The notes: a model not told the origin generated them from the letters alone. A stretch of DNA of 64,000 nucleotides from Nostoc punctiforme NIES-2108 (GCA_003326195.1 LXQE01000160.1:17112-81111); one strand, 5' to 3'; numbered from the stretch's first letter, positions 35,559 to 44,701 are shown. Numbers and translations are program-made.

Positions 35559-36911
35559 ATGAGCTACTGTACCAATATTGATTGCCTACGTCCCCAAAAT
35601 TCTAACACTTCTCGTTTTTGCAATAGTTGTGGTCAGGAATTATTACTTAAACAGCGATATCGTCCACTCGCCGTCATTGGAAGCGGTGGCTTTGGGAGAA
35701 CATTTTTAGCTATTGATGAACATCTTCCAGATCAACCAAAATGTGCGGTCAAACAACTATGTTTTCAAAAGGAAAATACTGAAATTTGGCATAAAGCAGT
35801 CAATTTATTTCATCAAGAAGCGCTTCGTCTCAATGAACTAGAACACTCTCAAATACCCAAATTACTAGCGCACTTTGAACAAAATCAAAAGTTTTATATC
35901 GTTGAAGAATTAGTCGATGGACAAACACTCGCGCAGGAATTACAAAAAAAAGGCATTTTTCAAGAACCGCAAATTTGGGAAATATTAAAAAGTTTATTGC
36001 TCACATTGCAATTTATCCATTCCCGACAAGTAATCCACCGAGATATTAAACCGGAAAATATTATGCGCCGTTCGGGTCGAGGAGACCTGGTTTTAATCGA
36101 TTTCGGAGTTGCTAAATTAGCCAATAACATGAAGCAACTTCGTACAGGCACCATAGTAGGTAGCCCAGAATATATAGCTCCCGAACAAATGCGAGGAAAG
36201 GCATTACCAGCCAGCGATCTTTACAGCTTAGGTGTAACATGTATTTACTTACTTACCAATGTTTCTCCCTTTGATTTGTTCGATATTGCTAACGATCGCT
36301 GGGTATGGCAAGAATATTTACCAGCAAACAATACTGTTAGCGTTCACCTTGGTGAAATCTTAAATAAACTTTTACAAAATGCTGTTTCGCAACGCTTTCA
36401 ATCGGCAACAGAAGTTTTACAGATACTGGAGCAACAACCAAAGAAATTGCTAAATATTTCTAATTATCGTACAGTAAATACTATTGATTATACACATTTG
36501 CGTGATTTATTAGCAAAAGGAAAATGGGAATTAGCAGATCGAGAAACTTGGGAACTAATGTGTCAAGCACTAGCAAAGCCTAGAGGTAGCTATATATTTA
36601 GTAGCGATATTGAGAAACTTCCCTGTCAAGATTTGCAAACCATTGACCTTTTATGGGTGAATTACAGTCATAAACGCTTTGGTTTTAGCATACAGACACT
36701 TATTTACAAAAACGTCAATGGAGACTATGGAGTTTTTTGTAATCAAGTTGGTTGGCATACATACAATTATAGTTATGCAAATTCAGAATTCAATTTTAGT
36801 CTCAAAGCACCAATCGGTCATTTACCGTCACGTATTTGGATTGGTGGTTCTCAACCGTGGCGCTACCCTGATGCTTTAGCTGTAAAATTAGCAGCTTGTG
36901 GTATTAGTTAG
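35559..36911 (+). CDS. Serine/threonine protein kinase with N-terminal zinc ribbon and C-terminal GUN4 domain
   Basis: 450 residues. A zinc ribbon (CTNIDC...CNSCG) opens the protein. The kinase domain has the loop VIGSGGFGRTFLA, catalytic HRDIKPEN (His160-Arg-Asp162), DFGVAK, and PEYIAPEQMRG. Residues about 310-450 are a GUN4 domain (YTHLRDLLAKGKWELADRET, IDLLWVNYSHKRFGFSIQ). GUN4 binds porphyrins and supports Mg-chelatase; the fusion suggests a kinase that senses a tetrapyrrole. Cytoplasmic. No partner genes nearby. Confidence 0.9.
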   Translation: MSYCTNIDCLRPQNSNTSRFCNSCGQELLLKQRYRPLAVIGSGGFGRTFLAIDEHLPDQPKCAVKQLCFQKENTEIWHKAVNLFHQEALRLNELEHSQIPKLLAHFEQNQKFYIVEELVDGQTLAQELQKKGIFQEPQIWEILKSLLLTLQFIHSRQVIHRDIKPENIMRRSGRGDLVLIDFGVAKLANNMKQLRTGTIVGSPEYIAPEQMRGKALPASDLYSLGVTCIYLLTNVSPFDLFDIANDRWVWQEYLPANNTVSVHLGEILNKLLQNAVSQRFQSATEVLQILEQQPKKLLNISNYRTVNTIDYTHLRDLLAKGKWELADRETWELMCQALAKPRGSYIFSSDIEKLPCQDLQTIDLLWVNYSHKRFGFSIQTLIYKNVNGDYGVFCNQVGWHTYNYSYANSEFNFSLKAPIGHLPSRIWIGGSQPWRYPDALAVKLAACGIS

Positions 36912-36943
36912 TTTTGATAATAAGATTACTAATAAACTTCTAG

Positions 36944-37040
36944 TTCGTAGTGAGCGGTTCATCGCTCAAAGCAACGATAATTAGGACTAAAGTCCTCTTT
37001 ACGAGACGCTATGCGTAGCTTGCTTCCCCGAAGGGGTACA
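36944..37040. repeat. Composite of two Nostoc interspersed repeats
   Basis: A GTAGTGAGCG...GGACTAAAGTCCT element (36948-36998) abuts GAGACGCTATGCGTAGCTTG with CCCCGAAGGGG (37003-37039). A relative of the first is at 47388-47446. Confidence 0.75.
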
Positions 37041-37114
37041 CTACAAACTTTAATTTATTTACGTCTAGCTACTTATAATTTAACAGTGAGCTTTGTCGAT
37101 CGCTCTTCATCTTT

Positions 37115-38134
37115 ATGCCCCAGGTATCGCTTCCCCAATCGTTCTATCCACACCTACCCCTCACCGCTCTTGCGCCTATGCAGGATGTGACCAACCTCTG
37201 GTTTATGAAGGTGATTGCCCACTACGGCAGCCCTGACTACTTTTTCACCGAATATTTCCGCGTCAATGATACCTCACGGCTCAATCGTAGCATTCTAGCA
37301 GCAATCACCGAAAACGACACAGGCCGCCCCGTTTTTGCGCAAATGATTGGCGAAAGCATTCCAGACTTAGTAAGAACAGCAAAGGAACTCTGCAACTATA
37401 ATATCGCTGGAGTTGACTTGAACATGGGCTGTCCAGCACCTAGAATCTATCGCAAAAATGTTGGGGGTGGATTGCTGCTGTTGCCGGAAAAAGTGGATCG
37501 GATTTTGGGAGAACTACGGCAAGCAGTTAGCGATCGACCTTTGACTGTCAAGATGCGCGTAGGCTTTGAAAATACAGATAATTTTTACAAAATTCTAGAT
37601 ATCATCAATCGCCACAGCATTGATTTGCTGAGTTTGCATGGTCGCACGGTGAAAGATATGTACCACGGGGCAGTGAAATATGATTTAATCGCTGAAGCAG
37701 TCAGACGAGTCCATTGTCCAGTGCTTGCTAATGGCAATATTAACTCGGCAACAACTGCTGTTGAAGTGCTTTCTCAAACGGGCGCGGCGGGTGTTATGGT
37801 GGGACGCTGGGCGATCGGGAATCCTTGGCTTTTTAATCAAATTCGGCAAGCTTTGCGAAAAGAGCCGATCGCACCCGTTCCTTTAGCGGAGGTACGCAAC
37901 TATATCGATCGTTTATGGCAAACCCCCACAGCAGCAACTATGCCAGAGCGATCGCGCGTAGGCTACCTGAAAATGTTCCTCAACTACATTGCTCTGAGTG
38001 TTGACACTGAAGGTCATTTTTTACGGTTGATGCGACATACTTCTACTGAGGCAGAACTGTTTAACCTTTGCGATCGCGTTCTCCTAACTGATTTGACGAA
38101 AACTTTAGCTCTAGCACCCTCCTTGAGCGTGTAA
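37115..38134 (+). CDS. dus: tRNA-dihydrouridine synthase
   Basis: 339 residues. TIM-barrel flavoenzyme: APMQDVTNLWF (FMN site), catalytic Cys in DLNMGCPAPRI, VKMRVGFE, HGRTVKDMYHGAVKYD, ANGNI and GVMVGRWAIGNPW. Reduces specific uridines in tRNA D-loops with NADPH. The subclass (position) cannot be fixed from this view. Monocistronic; a transposase scrap lies after it. Confidence 0.9.
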   Translation: MPQVSLPQSFYPHLPLTALAPMQDVTNLWFMKVIAHYGSPDYFFTEYFRVNDTSRLNRSILAAITENDTGRPVFAQMIGESIPDLVRTAKELCNYNIAGVDLNMGCPAPRIYRKNVGGGLLLLPEKVDRILGELRQAVSDRPLTVKMRVGFENTDNFYKILDIINRHSIDLLSLHGRTVKDMYHGAVKYDLIAEAVRRVHCPVLANGNINSATTAVEVLSQTGAAGVMVGRWAIGNPWLFNQIRQALRKEPIAPVPLAEVRNYIDRLWQTPTAATMPERSRVGYLKMFLNYIALSVDTEGHFLRLMRHTSTEAELFNLCDRVLLTDLTKTLALAPSLSV

Positions 38135-38163
38135 TATTGGGCGTTGTAGATTTGGCTGTGATT

Positions 38164-38286
38164 GTAGTAGTTCACAACCACTGGAATCCCTATTATCAAC
38201 TCGAAGGGGTCAATCACGCCTTGTGTAACGCTCCAAGGCTTCGAGAACTCAAAGCCTTGGAGGAAATTGAGCAAGAATCTTGGTAA
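38164..38286 (+). pseudogene. IS66-type transposase remnant
   Basis: A 40-codon piece reading VHNHWNPYYQLEGVNHALCN then RLRELKALEEIEQESW before a stop. This is the IS66 DDE transposase block containing HxHWxPY and HALCNAHHLREL; one HH is replaced by P. No start, ends or inverted repeats remain. It lies 30 bases after the dus stop. Confidence 0.8.
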
Positions 38287-38414
38287 TGTCTCTGTTTTTT
38301 TTCCTAAAGTACTACTAGCTAGGCAGTTACAAAATTTCTGGCAATAGTAATGTAAAATAATTATCTGGATGATGTCTGGTTAAAATCTATAACCTAAACA
38401 AAATCTAAATTACT

Positions 38415-38555
38415 CAAGCTGGGAGTTGGGAAACTCCGGTGAAATTCCGGGACTGTGCCGCAGCTGTAATGGGATCGCCCAAGTCAGAATGCCAACTTTC
38501 AGGATGTGCTCAAGACACACTCACCGTCTACTCCCTGCGTTGCACGGGGAAGGAG
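38415..38555 (+). promoter_or_regulatory. Cobalamin (AdoCbl) riboswitch
   Basis: The aptamer core is clear: GGTGAAATTCCGGGACTGTG, then CCGCAGCTGTAATGGG and AAGTCAGAATGCC (38481-38493), the conserved B12 box elements. Downstream, CTCC (38531-38534) can pair with GGAG (38552-38555) in the Shine-Dalgarno of cobG, suggesting that translation is blocked when cobalamin is bound. It precedes the cobG-cobH-cobI operon, so B12 would switch off its own synthesis. Confidence 0.93.
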
Positions 38556-38563
38556 TTCTAAAT

Positions 38564-40135
38564 TTGGTTTCTAGATTTGCCACTTGTCCTGGCTTGTTTT
38601 ATGCTACTCCCGCCGCAGATGGGATATTGTCTCGCGTTAGAATACCAGGTGGAATTATTAGTAGTCAGCAGTGCCGTGCGATCGCAGATATAGCAGAACA
38701 GCACGGTGGCGGCTATCTAGATGTGACTAACCGAGCTAACCTGCAAGTTCGTGAAATTCGCACGGGGATAAATGCTGAGGTTCTGAAATACCTCCAAAAT
38801 ATGGGATTGGGTTCTGACAATACTGTTGTAGACCAAATCCGCAATATTATGACCAGTCCAACTGCTGGTATCGATCCTCAAGAATTAATCGACACTCGCC
38901 CTTTTGTCCAAAGTTGGGATGATTATATTGCTGCACATCCGGCGCTTTCGGGACTGTCAGCCAAATTTAGCGTTTGCTTTGATGGTGGTGGGATAATTCA
39001 GGTGTGCGATCGCTTGAATGATATCGCCTTTGCAGCCGTCTTACTTAACGATAATGTTTATTTTCGCCTCTATCTCAGTGTCGGCAAGAAGGGTCAACCG
39101 CCCAGCGATACGGGAATTTTGTTACCACCAGAGGACTGTTTGCCCGTCTTAGCAGCTTTGACGGATGTCTATCTAGCTTATAGTCATACTACGAGTAAGC
39201 GGCGGCTACGTTTGAGAGAGTTATTGAATACTTTGGGTTGTGAAAATTATCTCCAGGAAGTTGAGCAGCGTCTACCTTTTTCTCTTTTGTACAGTGAAAT
39301 CAGAAAAGACCTAACCCCCCAACCCGCTTCCCTTGCAGGGAAGGGGGAGAAATTCTCCCCTCTCCTTGTAGGAGAGGGGTTGGGGGAGCGGTCAAATGCG
39401 AAATATCAGCATATTGGCATCCATCCCCAACGTCAGCAAGGCTTATTTTACATTGGTGTCGTCTTGCCCCTTGGCCGATTGGAGAGTAGACAGATGCGGG
39501 GTTTAGCAGATTTAGCAGCAAAATACGGTAGTGGAACTCTCAGGCTAACCCCTTGGCAAAATTTGCTCCTTACAGATATTCCTCAGCAATGGGTTGCTGA
39601 TGTCCAAAGTGAAATTGCTTTATTAGAATTAGATTCTTCTGCAACCAATATCAGGGGTGGATTAGTTGCCTGTTCTGGAAAAAAGGGTTGCGCCGCTTCT
39701 GCCACAGACACTAAAAGTCATGCGTTGGCATTGGCAGAGTATCTTGAAACTCGTATTACTCTCGATTACCCAGTTAATATTCACTTCACTGGCTGCGAAA
39801 AATCTTGTGCCCAGCATAGCAAAAGCGATATTACTCTCCTCGGCGTCAGCATTGAGGCTGAAAATAGAACTGTGGAAGGCTATCACGTTTATGTTGGTGA
39901 CAGCAATCAGAAATTCGGACGTGAACTATATCAATATGTAACTTTAGCCGAACTACCTGCATTAATAGAGCGGATGCTATATGTATATAAAATTCAACGC
40001 TTAAATTCTAATGAGTCCTTTGGAGAATTTGCTAATCGATTTGCACTGGAACAATTACAGCAATTATTTAATATAATCCCTCAATCAATTGCGAACAACA
40101 AGATTGCCACCTTTTCAGAAAACTGGGCAATCTGA
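38564..40135 (+). CDS. cobG: Precorrin-3B synthase-like protein (CobG)
   Basis: 523 residues from a TTG at 38564, 8 bases after AAGGAG. A longer frame to ATG 38426 runs through the riboswitch and is not the start. The protein is a nitrite/sulfite reductase-type enzyme with duplicated halves (SRFATCPGLFYATPAADGIL; GIHPQRQQGLFYIGVVLPLG) and [4Fe-4S]/siroheme cysteines in CSGKKGC and GCEKSC. CobG makes precorrin-3B in the aerobic cobalamin route. About 25 residues between the halves (LTPQPASLAGKGEKFSPLLV region) are encoded by an inserted intergenic repeat. First gene of the operon. Confidence 0.88.
   Translation: MVSRFATCPGLFYATPAADGILSRVRIPGGIISSQQCRAIADIAEQHGGGYLDVTNRANLQVREIRTGINAEVLKYLQNMGLGSDNTVVDQIRNIMTSPTAGIDPQELIDTRPFVQSWDDYIAAHPALSGLSAKFSVCFDGGGIIQVCDRLNDIAFAAVLLNDNVYFRLYLSVGKKGQPPSDTGILLPPEDCLPVLAALTDVYLAYSHTTSKRRLRLRELLNTLGCENYLQEVEQRLPFSLLYSEIRKDLTPQPASLAGKGEKFSPLLVGEGLGERSNAKYQHIGIHPQRQQGLFYIGVVLPLGRLESRQMRGLADLAAKYGSGTLRLTPWQNLLLTDIPQQWVADVQSEIALLELDSSATNIRGGLVACSGKKGCAASATDTKSHALALAEYLETRITLDYPVNIHFTGCEKSCAQHSKSDITLLGVSIEAENRTVEGYHVYVGDSNQKFGRELYQYVTLAELPALIERMLYVYKIQRLNSNESFGEFANRFALEQLQQLFNIIPQSIANNKIATFSENWAI
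39308..39392. repeat. Nostoc repeat inserted in frame in cobG
   Basis: CCTAACCCCCCAACCC...TCTCCTTGTAGGAGAGGGGTTGGGG; same family as 29505-29600. It has no stop in the cobG frame and lies in the linker between the two halves. Confidence 0.85.
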
Positions 40136-40157
40136 GCCTTTCGATTTTTATATGTCA

Positions 40158-40188
40158 ATCCAAAATTTAAAATCTAAAATCCAAAATT
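40158..40188. repeat. Degenerate heptamer repeat (ATYYAAA)n
   Basis: CCAAAATTTAAAATCTAAAA and on, four to five copies of a 7-10 base A-rich unit just before cobH. Confidence 0.7.
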
Positions 40189-40190
40189 GA

Positions 40191-40817
40191 ATGTCCGACT
40201 ATATCCGAGATGCCAACGAAATTTACCGTAATTCTTTTGCAATTATCCGGTCAGAAGCGAACTTAGATGTGTTGCCACCAGATGTAGCAAAAGTTGCTGT
40301 GCGTCTAATTCATGCCTGTGGGATGACGGATATTGTCACTGACTTGGGATATTCACCAACAGCAATACAATCCGCAAGGGCAGCACTGGCAGCAGGAGCG
40401 CCAATTCTGTGCGATTGTCGGATGGTTGCCGATGGCGTTACCAGACGGCGGTTGTCTGCAAACAATCAAGTTATCTGTACCCTCAACGAGCCAGAAGTGC
40501 CAGAACTTGCCCAGCGTATGGGTACTACAAGATCAGCGGCAGCTCTAGAATTATGGCGATCGCACCTGGAAGGATCGGTAATTGCAATTGGCAATGCGCC
40601 CACAGCACTATTCCGACTGTTAGAAATGCTCGATGAAGGAGCGCCCAAACCCGCGATTATCTTGGGCTTTCCAGTGGGGTTTGTTGGTGCAGCGGAATCG
40701 AAAGCTGCACTGGCAGCAGATAGCAGGAATGTACCATTTTTAACCTTACACGGTCGGCGCGGTGGAAGTGCGATCGCGGCAGCAGCAGTTAACGCCCTGG
40801 CAACGGAGGAAGAATGA
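40191..40817 (+). CDS. cobH: Precorrin-8X methylmutase
   Basis: 208 residues. RLIHACGMTDIV contains the catalytic His; GAPILCDCRMVADGVTRRRL and AIGNAPTALFRLLEM are the family's other blocks, and GFPVGFVGAAESK closes the active site. It moves the C11 methyl to C12, forming hydrogenobyrinate. Second gene of the riboswitch-controlled operon; its stop overlaps the start of cobI by four bases (ATGA). Confidence 0.93.
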   Translation: MSDYIRDANEIYRNSFAIIRSEANLDVLPPDVAKVAVRLIHACGMTDIVTDLGYSPTAIQSARAALAAGAPILCDCRMVADGVTRRRLSANNQVICTLNEPEVPELAQRMGTTRSAAALELWRSHLEGSVIAIGNAPTALFRLLEMLDEGAPKPAIILGFPVGFVGAAESKAALAADSRNVPFLTLHGRRGGSAIAAAAVNALATEEE

Positions 40818-41524
40818 ATATGCAACCCAAAGGTCGTCTCTATGGAATTGGTGTCGGCCCGGGCGATCCCGAATTATTGACTCTGAAAGCGCTGCGGCTA
40901 TTACGTGCGGCTCCTGTGGTAGCTTATCAATCAGCCACAGATAAAGAAAGTATCGCTAGAGCGATCGTGGCGCAGTATCTTCCTGGCAATCAAATCGAGG
41001 TGCTATTTCATCTCCCCCGCGCTTTGGAACCAGAAAAAGCAAAGTCTATTTATGACCAGGAAATTGAACCAATCGCCGACCATTTAGCAGCCGGTCGAGA
41101 TGTCGTGGTGTTATGCGAGGGCGATCCATTTTTCTATGGCTCATTTATGTATCTGTTCACACGGTTATGTGACCAATACGAAACAGAAGTTGTCCCCGGA
41201 GTTTCCTCGCTAATGGCTTGTCCGATAGCCTTGGGTGTACCTTTCACTTACTACACGGATATTCTCACAGTCTTACCCGCTCCATTGCCAGCAGAAGAAC
41301 TGACTACACATTTGTTAATGACTGATGCAGCAGCAATTATGAAACTAGGTCGTCACTTTACCAAAGTACGAGATATCCTGCATAAATTAGGGTTAGCATC
41401 ACGGGCAAGATATATTGAGCGGGCATCAACATCACAGCAACGCATTATACCCTTAGATGAAGTCGATCCAGATAAAGTACCCTATTTCTCAATGATTGTG
41501 ATCCCAACCAAGAATCGACTATAA
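40814..41524 (+). CDS. cobI: Precorrin-2 C20-methyltransferase
   Basis: 236 residues. SAM-binding GVGPGDPELLTLKA near the start, CEGDPFFYGSFMYL and VVPGVSSLMA are the motifs of cobalamin tetrapyrrole methylases; GRLYGIGVGPGDPE and YQSATDKES point to the C20-specific type (CobI/CbiL). Translationally coupled to cobH by the 4-base overlap. The product precorrin-3A is the substrate of CobG, so the operon encodes consecutive and later steps. Confidence 0.92.
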   Translation: MNMQPKGRLYGIGVGPGDPELLTLKALRLLRAAPVVAYQSATDKESIARAIVAQYLPGNQIEVLFHLPRALEPEKAKSIYDQEIEPIADHLAAGRDVVVLCEGDPFFYGSFMYLFTRLCDQYETEVVPGVSSLMACPIALGVPFTYYTDILTVLPAPLPAEELTTHLLMTDAAAIMKLGRHFTKVRDILHKLGLASRARYIERASTSQQRIIPLDEVDPDKVPYFSMIVIPTKNRL

Positions 41525-41839
41525 ACCAAAAATCAATACAGTTGAGTTAAGCATTTCTTCGTTATCTTCTTTTTTTTTAATTTTAGCGATCGGATTTGCT
41601 GGATTTGGATAAATTTATAATACGTACAAAACTGATAAATACAAGACGCGATTCATCGCGTCTCTACAAGGGGGATCAAAAAAACGGTCGCATTCCCATT
41701 CTGCAAACAATATTAATTGGCGTAAATGCCGAAAACCGCGTTCGCATAATGACCAACAAGTAGGCATCATTGCATCGTGAATGATGCCAATTTCTTTGCG
41801 ATGATTTAGACTTTACCATAAATACTTCAAAAAAAATTG
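41525..41839. other. Intergenic region with two dispersed repeats
   Basis: 315 bases. A CAATACAGTTGAGTTAAG element (41534-41551) and a GACGCGATTCATCGCGTC palindrome (41645-41662), the same pairing as at 13219-13260. The rest should hold the arsR promoter. Confidence 0.65.
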
Positions 41840-42166
41840 ATGGCTTCTAATAGCACCTTCACTCCTGATACGATCGCTGCTGGCTTTCATGCCCTGTCTG
41901 ACCCCCTACGGATTCAGGTATTAGAACTGCTACGCTCTCAAGAACTATGCGTCTGTGACCTATGTGACCACCTGGGAACCACGCAATCTAAACTGTCTTT
42001 TCACCTCAAAACCCTGAAAGAAGCGGGTTTAGTTCGCGCTCGTCAAGAAGGGCGCTGGATTTACTACAGCCTCAATTTGCCCCAATTTGTTGCTCTAGAG
42101 CAGTATCTAGCAGAATTCCGCCGTTTTAGCCCCATATTACCTATTCGTCCCCCCTGCGAGCCTTAA
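41840..42166 (+). CDS. arsR: ArsR family arsenic-responsive repressor
   Basis: 108 residues from ATG 41840 (a TTG precedes it in frame). Winged-helix HTH: LSDPLRIQVLELLRSQELCVCDLC followed by GTTQSKLSFHLKTLKEAGLV. The ELCVCDLC motif carries the Cys residues that bind As(III) in classical ArsR, releasing it from DNA. It is followed on the same strand by acr3, arsC and arsH. Confidence 0.92.
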   Translation: MASNSTFTPDTIAAGFHALSDPLRIQVLELLRSQELCVCDLCDHLGTTQSKLSFHLKTLKEAGLVRARQEGRWIYYSLNLPQFVALEQYLAEFRRFSPILPIRPPCEP

Positions 42167-42346
42167 ATATTCATCAATTTTTTTTGTAATATTTTGTTTA
42201 ATTTTAGTTTTATCGGCATTTACAAATCAACTTTTTTTGAAATGATAGATATATACTCTTGATATAACTCACGAATTTTAGATTTTCAATTTTGGATGTT
42301 GGATTGAATAATCTGAAATTCCTGCTCAAAGCTCCTGCATTCATGT

Positions 42347-43426
42347 ATGGGGTTAATTGTAATGAACAAAAAAACTTCAAAACGCCTCTCCTTTATTGAC
42401 CGCTTCCTAACCTTGTGGATTTTTTTAGCAATGGCTATCGGTGTTGGTCTAGGCTATTTCTTTCCTGGAGTAGAAGCCTTTATCAACCAGTTCCAAGTGG
42501 GAGCAACCAATATACCGATCGCCATTGGGTTAATTCTGATGATGTATCCGCCCTTAGCCAAGGTGCGGTATGAAGAATTAGGGGATGTATTTCGCAACGG
42601 AAAAATTCTTGGTGTTTCACTAATTCAGAATTGGATCATTGGGCCAATTTTGATGTTTGCTCTGGCAGCTATCTTCTTACATAATTACCCAGAATACATG
42701 ACGGGATTGATTTTGATTGGATTAGCCCGGTGTATTGCAATGGTAGTGGTGTGGAGTGACTTGGCACGAGGTAATACAGAGTACACGGCTGGATTGGTTG
42801 CCTTCAACAGCATATTTCAAGTTATCTTTTATAGTCCTTATGCCTGGTTTTTCATCACTGTACTGCCGCCACTATTTGGCTTACAAGGCAGTGTTGTTAA
42901 TGTCAGCATTGCTGAGATTGCCAAAAGCGTGTTTATCTATCTCGGTATTCCCTTTTTAGCTGGATTTTTCACTCGTTACTTCTTAGTAAAAGTGAAAAGC
43001 AAGCAGTGGTATCACGAGGAATTTGTGCCTAAAATCAGCCCGATCACACTGATTGCTTTATTATTTACAATCGTCGTTATGTTCAGCTTGAAAGGGAATT
43101 TGATTGTTCAGATCCCCTTCGATGTGGTGAAGATTGCAATTCCGTTGATCGTCTACTTCATCATCATGTTTTTGATCAGCTTTTACATGGCTTGGCGCGT
43201 TAAAACAGACTATTCTAGAGCCGCAAGTGTAGCATTTACATCAGCAGGAAATAATTTTGAATTAGCGATCGCAGTGGCGATCGCAGTATTTGGCATTAAT
43301 TCGGGTGTTGCTTTTGCCGCCGTCGTCGGGCCTCTGGTGGAAGTACCTATATTGATTGGTTTGGTTAATGTGGCTTTCTGGTTTGAGAAACGTTATTTTT
43401 CGCCATCTGAATCGAGAAGCTTTTAA
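42347..43426 (+). CDS. acr3: Arsenite efflux transporter Acr3
   Basis: 359 residues (an internal ATG at 42362 is an alternative start). Ten hydrophobic segments; GLARCIAMVVVW contains the conserved Cys of Acr3 and GNNFELAIAVAIAVFG the conserved C-terminal helix. Exports As(III) from the cytoplasm using the proton gradient. Separated from arsR by 180 bases and from arsC by 31 bases. Confidence 0.92.
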   Translation: MGLIVMNKKTSKRLSFIDRFLTLWIFLAMAIGVGLGYFFPGVEAFINQFQVGATNIPIAIGLILMMYPPLAKVRYEELGDVFRNGKILGVSLIQNWIIGPILMFALAAIFLHNYPEYMTGLILIGLARCIAMVVVWSDLARGNTEYTAGLVAFNSIFQVIFYSPYAWFFITVLPPLFGLQGSVVNVSIAEIAKSVFIYLGIPFLAGFFTRYFLVKVKSKQWYHEEFVPKISPITLIALLFTIVVMFSLKGNLIVQIPFDVVKIAIPLIVYFIIMFLISFYMAWRVKTDYSRAASVAFTSAGNNFELAIAVAIAVFGINSGVAFAAVVGPLVEVPILIGLVNVAFWFEKRYFSPSESRSF

Positions 43427-43457
43427 ATTTAGTCAAATTATTCGGAGGATTTGAACC

Positions 43458-43868
43458 ATGAAACGTGTGATGTTTGTCTGCAAAAAGAATTCTGCCCGTT
43501 CCCAAATGGCAGAAGGTTTTGCTAAAACTCTCGGTAAAGGAAAGATTGCAGTGATTAGCTCTGGGTTAGAAGCAAGTCAGGTTAGACCAGAAGCGATCGC
43601 CACCATGAAAGAAATTGGTATCGACATTACCAATCAACACTCCAAACCCCTCAGTGATTTCCAAGCACAAGACTTTGATGTAGTGATTTCTTTGTGTGGC
43701 TGTGGGGTGAATTTGCCGCCTGAGTGGGTTGTGCGGGAAGTATTTGAAGACTGGCAGTTAGACGATCCAGCAGAGCAACCAGAAATTTTTCCGCGAGTCC
43801 GCGATGAAATCAAAGAACGGGTCACTCAATTAATTGAGTCTGTAAATCAAGAATTTACAACTGCTTGA
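43458..43868 (+). CDS. arsC: Arsenate reductase (LMW phosphatase-like)
   Basis: 136 residues. The P-loop CKKNSAR (CX5R) and the DP near DDPAEQPEIFPRVRDEI identify the low-molecular-weight phosphatase fold; SLCGCGVNLPPEW resembles the Cys pair region of cyanobacterial reductases that rely on glutaredoxin or thioredoxin. Reduces As(V) to As(III) for Acr3. GGAGG ribosome site. Confidence 0.9.
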   Translation: MKRVMFVCKKNSARSQMAEGFAKTLGKGKIAVISSGLEASQVRPEAIATMKEIGIDITNQHSKPLSDFQAQDFDVVISLCGCGVNLPPEWVVREVFEDWQLDDPAEQPEIFPRVRDEIKERVTQLIESVNQEFTTA

Positions 43869-43983
43869 TAAATATTACTTGTAGCACTGGGATTACACTA
43901 AGACTCGAACCAATGTTCAACCAATTTCAGAGAACCTCTGGTGGGTGATTTTTGCGAGAGTTGGAAAAGAATAAGCAATTACC

Positions 43984-44652
43984 ATGACGACATTTGACCA
44001 TCCCCCCAGAATTTTATTTTTGTATGGCTCCTTGCGTGAGCGTTCTTATAGCCGCTTTTTGGCAGAAGAAGCCGCACGCATCATTGAAGAATTTGGGGCA
44101 GAGGTAAAGTTTTTCGATCCCCGTGAACTGCCGATTTACGGCAGCGTACTTGACACCCACCCAAAGGTGCAGGAGTTGCGCCAATTAAGCTTGTGGTCAG
44201 AAGGCCAAGTCTGGTCTAGCCCAGAGTTGCACGGTCAGATTTCTGGCATTATGAAAAATCAAATTGATTGGATTCCGCTTAGTATTGGAGCCGTTCGCCC
44301 GACTCAAGGGAGAACTTTGGCTGTGATGCAAGTGAGTGGTGGATCTCAGTCTTTTAACGCTGTCAACACATTAAGAATTCTTGGACGCTGGATGCGGATG
44401 TTCACTATCCCCAATCAATCCTCAGTGGCTAAAGCATATCAGGAGTTTAACGAAGACGGGACTATGAACGATTCGCTCTACCGCGATCGCGTTGTCGATG
44501 TGATGGAAGAACTTTACAAATTTACCTTGCTATTGCGTGACAAAGTTGATTATCTCACAGACCGCTATAGCGAACGTAAGGAAAAAGCTGCCAAAGAGAC
44601 AATCATGATAGCTTCTCAATCTCTTGAAATTAACTCTAATAAAACAATTTGA
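43984..44652 (+). CDS. arsH: ArsH NADPH-dependent FMN oxidoreductase
   Basis: 222 residues. Flavodoxin-like fold: ILFLYGSLRERSYSRFLAEE binds FMN phosphate, WSSPELHGQISGIMKNQIDW and MQVSGGSQSFNAVN complete the site. ArsH oxidises trivalent organoarsenicals and is a common last gene in cyanobacterial ars clusters. It ends just before a terminator hairpin. Confidence 0.92.
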   Translation: MTTFDHPPRILFLYGSLRERSYSRFLAEEAARIIEEFGAEVKFFDPRELPIYGSVLDTHPKVQELRQLSLWSEGQVWSSPELHGQISGIMKNQIDWIPLSIGAVRPTQGRTLAVMQVSGGSQSFNAVNTLRILGRWMRMFTIPNQSSVAKAYQEFNEDGTMNDSLYRDRVVDVMEELYKFTLLLRDKVDYLTDRYSERKEKAAKETIMIASQSLEINSNKTI

Positions 44653-44678
44653 CTATTGAGTATCCAAAAAAAGATAAC

Positions 44679-44701
44679 CTCCTGGCAGATTGAACCAGGA
44701 G
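44679..44701 (-). terminator. Terminator between arsH and the PHP gene
   Basis: CTCCTGG (44679-44685) pairs with CCAGGAG (44695-44701). On the minus strand it is followed by ATCTTTTTTT, a good intrinsic terminator for the PHP gene; it could also slow arsH transcription. Confidence 0.65.

Noticed and set aside
38426..38563. N-terminal extension of cobG
   Set aside because: This stretch is the cobalamin riboswitch; a good Shine-Dalgarno serves TTG 38564.
41840..44652. Arsenic cluster as a new system
   Set aside because: All four genes match well-known ars families in a known order.
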